Source: Pseudomonas arcuscaelestis (GTDB taxonomy: Bacteria; Pseudomonadota; Gammaproteobacteria; Pseudomonadales; Pseudomonadaceae). From it: DNA of 64,000 bases. Positions 62,094 to 64,000 of the stretch are shown here, in pieces; positions within the stretch are counted from its first letter, which is position 1; every line of letters starts with the position of its first letter. The position numbers and the translations under genes are program-made. The notes below the pieces were generated by a model that was not told where the DNA came from, did no database searches, and saw only the letters and a program-made list of their open reading frames with translations. The stretch is taken from NCBI RefSeq assembly GCF_016881005.1, contig NZ_JACOPV010000010.1, positions 62,001 through 126,000 on the forward strand, written 5' to 3'.

Positions 62094-62392
62094 ACTCACC
62101 TCTCAGCGCTGTAAAAAAGTACGAAGAAGCCGGGGTGCCACCCGGCTTTTTTGTGCCTGCAATTCAGGCGATTGCTTTCCTGTAGACGCGACCTGCCCCG
62201 CCGACTGAGCTACTGCCCTCAGCGTTCAATATCCCCATGCGTCCTGATGTGCTGCTTTCCACGTCCTTCCCCTTATGGTCTTCTGGTGCGAGCGGCTCAG
62301 TTGCCAGCTACGCCTTTATTGCTCATCAGCCCCCGCTAATGGTGTTGCGCTTGCCGTTTTCAGCTGGATGAATTCACAGGTGTTTTAGGCAT
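62094..62392. other. Leader region between Cro and O genes
   Basis: This region holds the hairpin terminator and a possible 32-codon minus-strand ORF (GTG at 62262 to 62164) with AAGGGG before its start, encoding MESSTSGRMGILNAEGSSSV and a short basic tail. No cII-like helix-turn-helix protein is encoded here. A GTAGCTCAGTCGG segment resembles a tRNA D-arm but no complete tRNA can be folded. Confidence 0.45.
62127..62152. terminator. Intrinsic terminator between cro and O (tR1-like position)
   Basis: Arms AAGCCGGG and CCCGGCTT pair around GTGCCA. A T6 run follows on the plus strand; on the minus strand the hairpin is followed by CTTCTTCG, a weaker T-tract. It lies between Cro and O, as tR1 does in lambda. 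Direction is ambiguous. Confidence 0.65.
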
Positions 62393-62623
62393 CTACTGGC
62401 GGTTTGCCAGTGGGTGGATAATTTGATTCGTGGCTGGGCGATGCTGCGACGGGAATGGCCGAATCTCTTCGGCGGTGTAGGTCCCGTCGGCATGCTCGGT
62501 GACGTATACGTCGCGACCCAGTCGAAGCGCCTTGTTTAGCGAGCCCTGCGCCATTCCCAGCAAGGCAGCCGCCTTGGTTTGCCCGTGCTCGGCGGCAAAT
62601 TCTTTAAGGTGTTTGCGACCCAT
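62393..62623 (-). CDS. Cro-like repressor
   Basis: This 76-residue protein has a Cro fold helix-turn-helix (MGRKHLKEFAAEHGQTKAAA, LLGMAQGSLNKALRLGRDVY). The middle helix-turn-helix QTKAAALLGMAQGSLNKAL is typical of lambda-type Cro proteins. GGAGGAG precedes the ATG at 62623. It is the first gene of the rightward early operon and is divergent from cI. Confidence 0.87.
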   Translation of the reverse strand: MGRKHLKEFAAEHGQTKAAALLGMAQGSLNKALRLGRDVYVTEHADGTYTAEEIRPFPSQHRPATNQIIHPLANRQ

Positions 62624-62653
62624 ATCGCAGGTCTCCTCCGTTGGTATCACGCA

Positions 62654-62682
62654 AGTATCGCCTCCGGCGATTTATTTATCAA
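62654..62682 (-). promoter_or_regulatory. Early promoter pR for cro
   Basis: On the minus strand TTGATA (-35, 62677-62682) and GATACT (-10, 62654-62659) are separated by 17 bases. Operators overlap both boxes, so it should be repressed by CI and Cro. Confidence 0.72.
62657..62671. promoter_or_regulatory. Operator 1 (perfect palindrome)
   Basis: ATCGCCTCCGGCGAT is an inverted repeat with six-base arms ATCGCC/GGCGAT that overlaps the -10 region and spacer of pR. It is the best match to the shared operator sequence. Confidence 0.75.
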
Positions 62683-62704
62683 CACCGGAGGCGATTGATA
62701 AAAT
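62676..62704 (+). promoter_or_regulatory. Maintenance promoter pRM for cI
   Basis: On the plus strand TTATCA (62676-62681) and TAAAAT (62699-62704) are 17 bases apart. It overlaps the pR -35 on the other strand, and the transcript would start about 20 bases before the cI ATG. The -35 is weak, as expected for an activator-dependent pRM. Confidence 0.55.
62683..62695. promoter_or_regulatory. Operator 2
   Basis: CACCGGAGGCGAT is the reverse complement of the left eleven bases of operator 1 (ATCGCCTCCGG). It lies directly beside the pR -35 and between the pRM boxes. A weaker relative, ATTGCCGTGAGGAAT, lies at 62704-62718 and may be operator 3. Confidence 0.65.
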
Positions 62705-62729
62705 ATTGCCGTGAGGAATAATCAGGGAC

Positions 62730-63458
62730 ATGAATAAACGCAAACGCGAACTCGAAGACTGGGAAATGGCCGAGTGCCTTGCCCTGAAAGCGGCTGTGGA
62801 TTCCTTCAATGAGGGGAAGTCCCGCCGCGATAGCCTTACGCAAGGAAAAATCGCCGAGGCGCTTGGCATCAACCAAGGCTCTGTGAGCGCTTACCTCAAC
62901 GGTTACAACGCCCTGAACGTTAAAGTCGCAAGCGTTATTGCCGGGCTGATCTCTCAGCCGGTGGAGACTTTCAGCCCTCGACTGGCCGAAGAAATTGCGC
63001 AGTTAGCGCGCTCCAGCTTTGAAACAAACGTCGAGCAAGGCCCGCCAATCATCTCCCCCACTCGAAGGATCGAAATTGTGGGCACAGCCCAGCTTGGAAA
63101 CGATGGCTATTGGGTTGGCCTTGATATCGCCGAGGGATGGGTTGAGACCTGGTCGCGTGATGAAGACGCCTACGCGCTGCGCCTGAAGGGCGACTCAATG
63201 GCGCCAGCGATCCGCAGCGGCTGGATCGCGGTTTGCGAGCCGAATCACCGCCTTGTGCCGGGTGAATACGTCATGGTCACGACCACTGACGGCCAGAGCA
63301 TGGTCAAAGAATTGCTTTTCGAGAACGAGGAAGGCGTGAACCTTGCCTCTGTGAACTCTGCCTATGGCGAGCGCCGAGTGATCGCTTGGGCAGACATCGA
63401 GAAGATCCACTACGTGGGCAATATTCTGGCTCCAAGCAAGGTGCTTGGCCGCTTTTAA
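62730..63458 (+). CDS. CI-like phage repressor, S24/LexA-type
   Basis: This 242-residue repressor has an N-terminal XRE helix-turn-helix (LTQGKIAEALGINQGSVSAY) and a C-terminal S24 peptidase-like domain with Ser156 (KGDSMAPAI) and Lys193 (SMVKELLF). It is divergent from cro across paired operators. The segment where autocleavage normally occurs at Ala-Gly reads IVGTAQLGNDG, so the site would be Leu-Gly. It maintains lysogeny; the induction route may differ from RecA-stimulated self-cleavage. Confidence 0.9.
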   Translation: MNKRKRELEDWEMAECLALKAAVDSFNEGKSRRDSLTQGKIAEALGINQGSVSAYLNGYNALNVKVASVIAGLISQPVETFSPRLAEEIAQLARSSFETNVEQGPPIISPTRRIEIVGTAQLGNDGYWVGLDIAEGWVETWSRDEDAYALRLKGDSMAPAIRSGWIAVCEPNHRLVPGEYVMVTTTDGQSMVKELLFENEEGVNLASVNSAYGERRVIAWADIEKIHYVGNILAPSKVLGRF

Positions 63459-63542
63459 GTAGTGCAGCCACGAGCCCGAACAAGCCCAGCAAAGAACAGC
63501 GCCGCTGGGGAGAAACGCTTTAGTACCTGAGGGCTTTGATGC

Positions 63543-63890
63543 ATGGAAGATGAAGGGAAAAACACTATTAGTGAACTTCTACACAGAAGGTCGGCAGGAT
63601 TTGCGGACGAGTTTGTAGATAAATACACCGCCATGGCTATCAGCTGGAATGATGAGGAGCGACTCCATCTCACATTCGGCAGAGATTCCTTAGAGGTGAT
63701 CAGCGAGAGCATAGTCCCTGATCCCCAGAACCCAGATAGGGCTGTGCTTGCGCATCCAAGGGTCACGGCGCACCGTAATGATGTGGTGGCGCTGACCATA
63801 CCGTTAGAGGTCGCCGAGGATCTAGCTATAACCATCCTGAAGATGGTTCATCATGCTCAGGGCAGAACTTCAATGGATTCGAAAACATGA
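63543..63890 (+). CDS. Unknown prophage gene in the rexA position
   Basis: This 115-residue soluble protein (ISELLHRRSAGFADEFVDKY, AMAISWNDEERLHLTFGRDS) is not recognised. It ends with a helix (VAEDLAITILKMVHHAQGRT). It lies 84 bp after cI on the same strand, where lambda carries rexA. A superinfection-exclusion or other lysogeny gene is an inference from position. Its stop overlaps the next ATG (ATGA). Confidence 0.7.
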   Translation: MEDEGKNTISELLHRRSAGFADEFVDKYTAMAISWNDEERLHLTFGRDSLEVISESIVPDPQNPDRAVLAHPRVTAHRNDVVALTIPLEVAEDLAITILKMVHHAQGRTSMDSKT

Positions 63891-64000
63891 GATCGAAAGG
63901 TTTTCGATTTTCCCATGAGAACGAAGACGCATCAGACGACCCGGCCTTTTCGGCATTCCTCAAAAAATCCCTGCATCGCTCCGACAAGGGCACTCCACCG
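63887..64000 (+). CDS. Partial prophage gene in the rexB position
   Basis: The first 38 codons encode MRSKGFRFSHENEDASDDPA, then FSAFLKKSLHRSDKGTPP; the gene runs off the right edge. It is coupled to the preceding gene by a four-base overlap. The visible part is charged and has no membrane segment, so it does not look like RexB so far. Confidence 0.6.
   Translation, partial: MRSKGFRFSHENEDASDDPAFSAFLKKSLHRSDKGTPP

Noticed and set aside
62190..62225. tRNA-like segment GTAGCTCAGTCGG on the minus strand
   Set aside because: It matches a D-arm consensus, but no anticodon stem, T-arm (GGTTCGAATCC) or matching acceptor strands follow.

Overview
The window looks like a chromosome segment of a fluorescent pseudomonad, most likely the Pseudomonas putida group. 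That assignment is an inference from GC-rich coding sequence, a long McoA-type manganese-oxidising multicopper oxidase, Pau/Puu-type polyamine genes and Pseudomonas-like phage genes; no rRNA or other marker gene is present. Everything was read by eye and no database search was run.

Host part, about 1-33,000. Bases 1-9,831 form a polyamine and general metabolism block: the start of a PotF/PotD-like binding protein, a divergent agmatine deiminase homologue with a GcvA-type LysR regulator, a diguanylate cyclase, a LysR/PACE efflux pair, a gamma-glutamylputrescine module (FAD oxidoreductase, XRE-cupin regulator, glutamine synthetase-like ligase), a VOC protein and a YghU-like GST. Bases 10,086-15,041 are an exported copper-enzyme operon: McoA-like oxidase, Sco-cytochrome c fusion and PCuAC chaperone. 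Two small genes and an orphan histidine kinase follow. Bases 17,069-22,791 hold a surface-glycan cluster (flippase, VirK/DUF535, GNAT-like, GT61, GT25). Next comes an unrecognised 682-residue protein (22,879-24,927) with a possible nuclease motif, a glycine-zipper membrane core and a beta-rich tail. Bases 24,990-30,642 carry a LuxR regulator and an aldehyde dehydrogenase/alcohol dehydrogenase/DUF3156-like/APC permease group, with a (ATCAGG)7 tandem repeat between the two dehydrogenase genes. Bases 31,000-32,600 are AT-rich accessory DNA with small orphan genes.

Prophage part, 33,061 to the right edge and beyond. The left boundary is a 61-bp 3' half of a tRNA-Ser(UGA) gene (putative attL). The element is a lambda-like siphovirus written almost wholly on the minus strand. 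Read from right to left the order is: CI repressor (+), operator region, Cro, a tiny ORF, O with internal iterons, P, a nin-like group (DUF1364, VRR-NUC, a tyrosine recombinase, a zinc ribbon), a Q-position gene, a candidate late promoter followed by a terminator, holin and small genes, HNH, terminase, portal, protease, capsid, connectors, tail tube, the G/GT chaperone pair with a lambda-type GGGAAAG slippery site, tape measure, M, L, K, I, J, fibres, endolysin and nested Rz/Rz1. Two coupled plus-strand genes downstream of cI occupy the rexAB position; the second runs off the window. The prophage looks intact. Its right end, attR and any att-proximal integrase lie outside the window.
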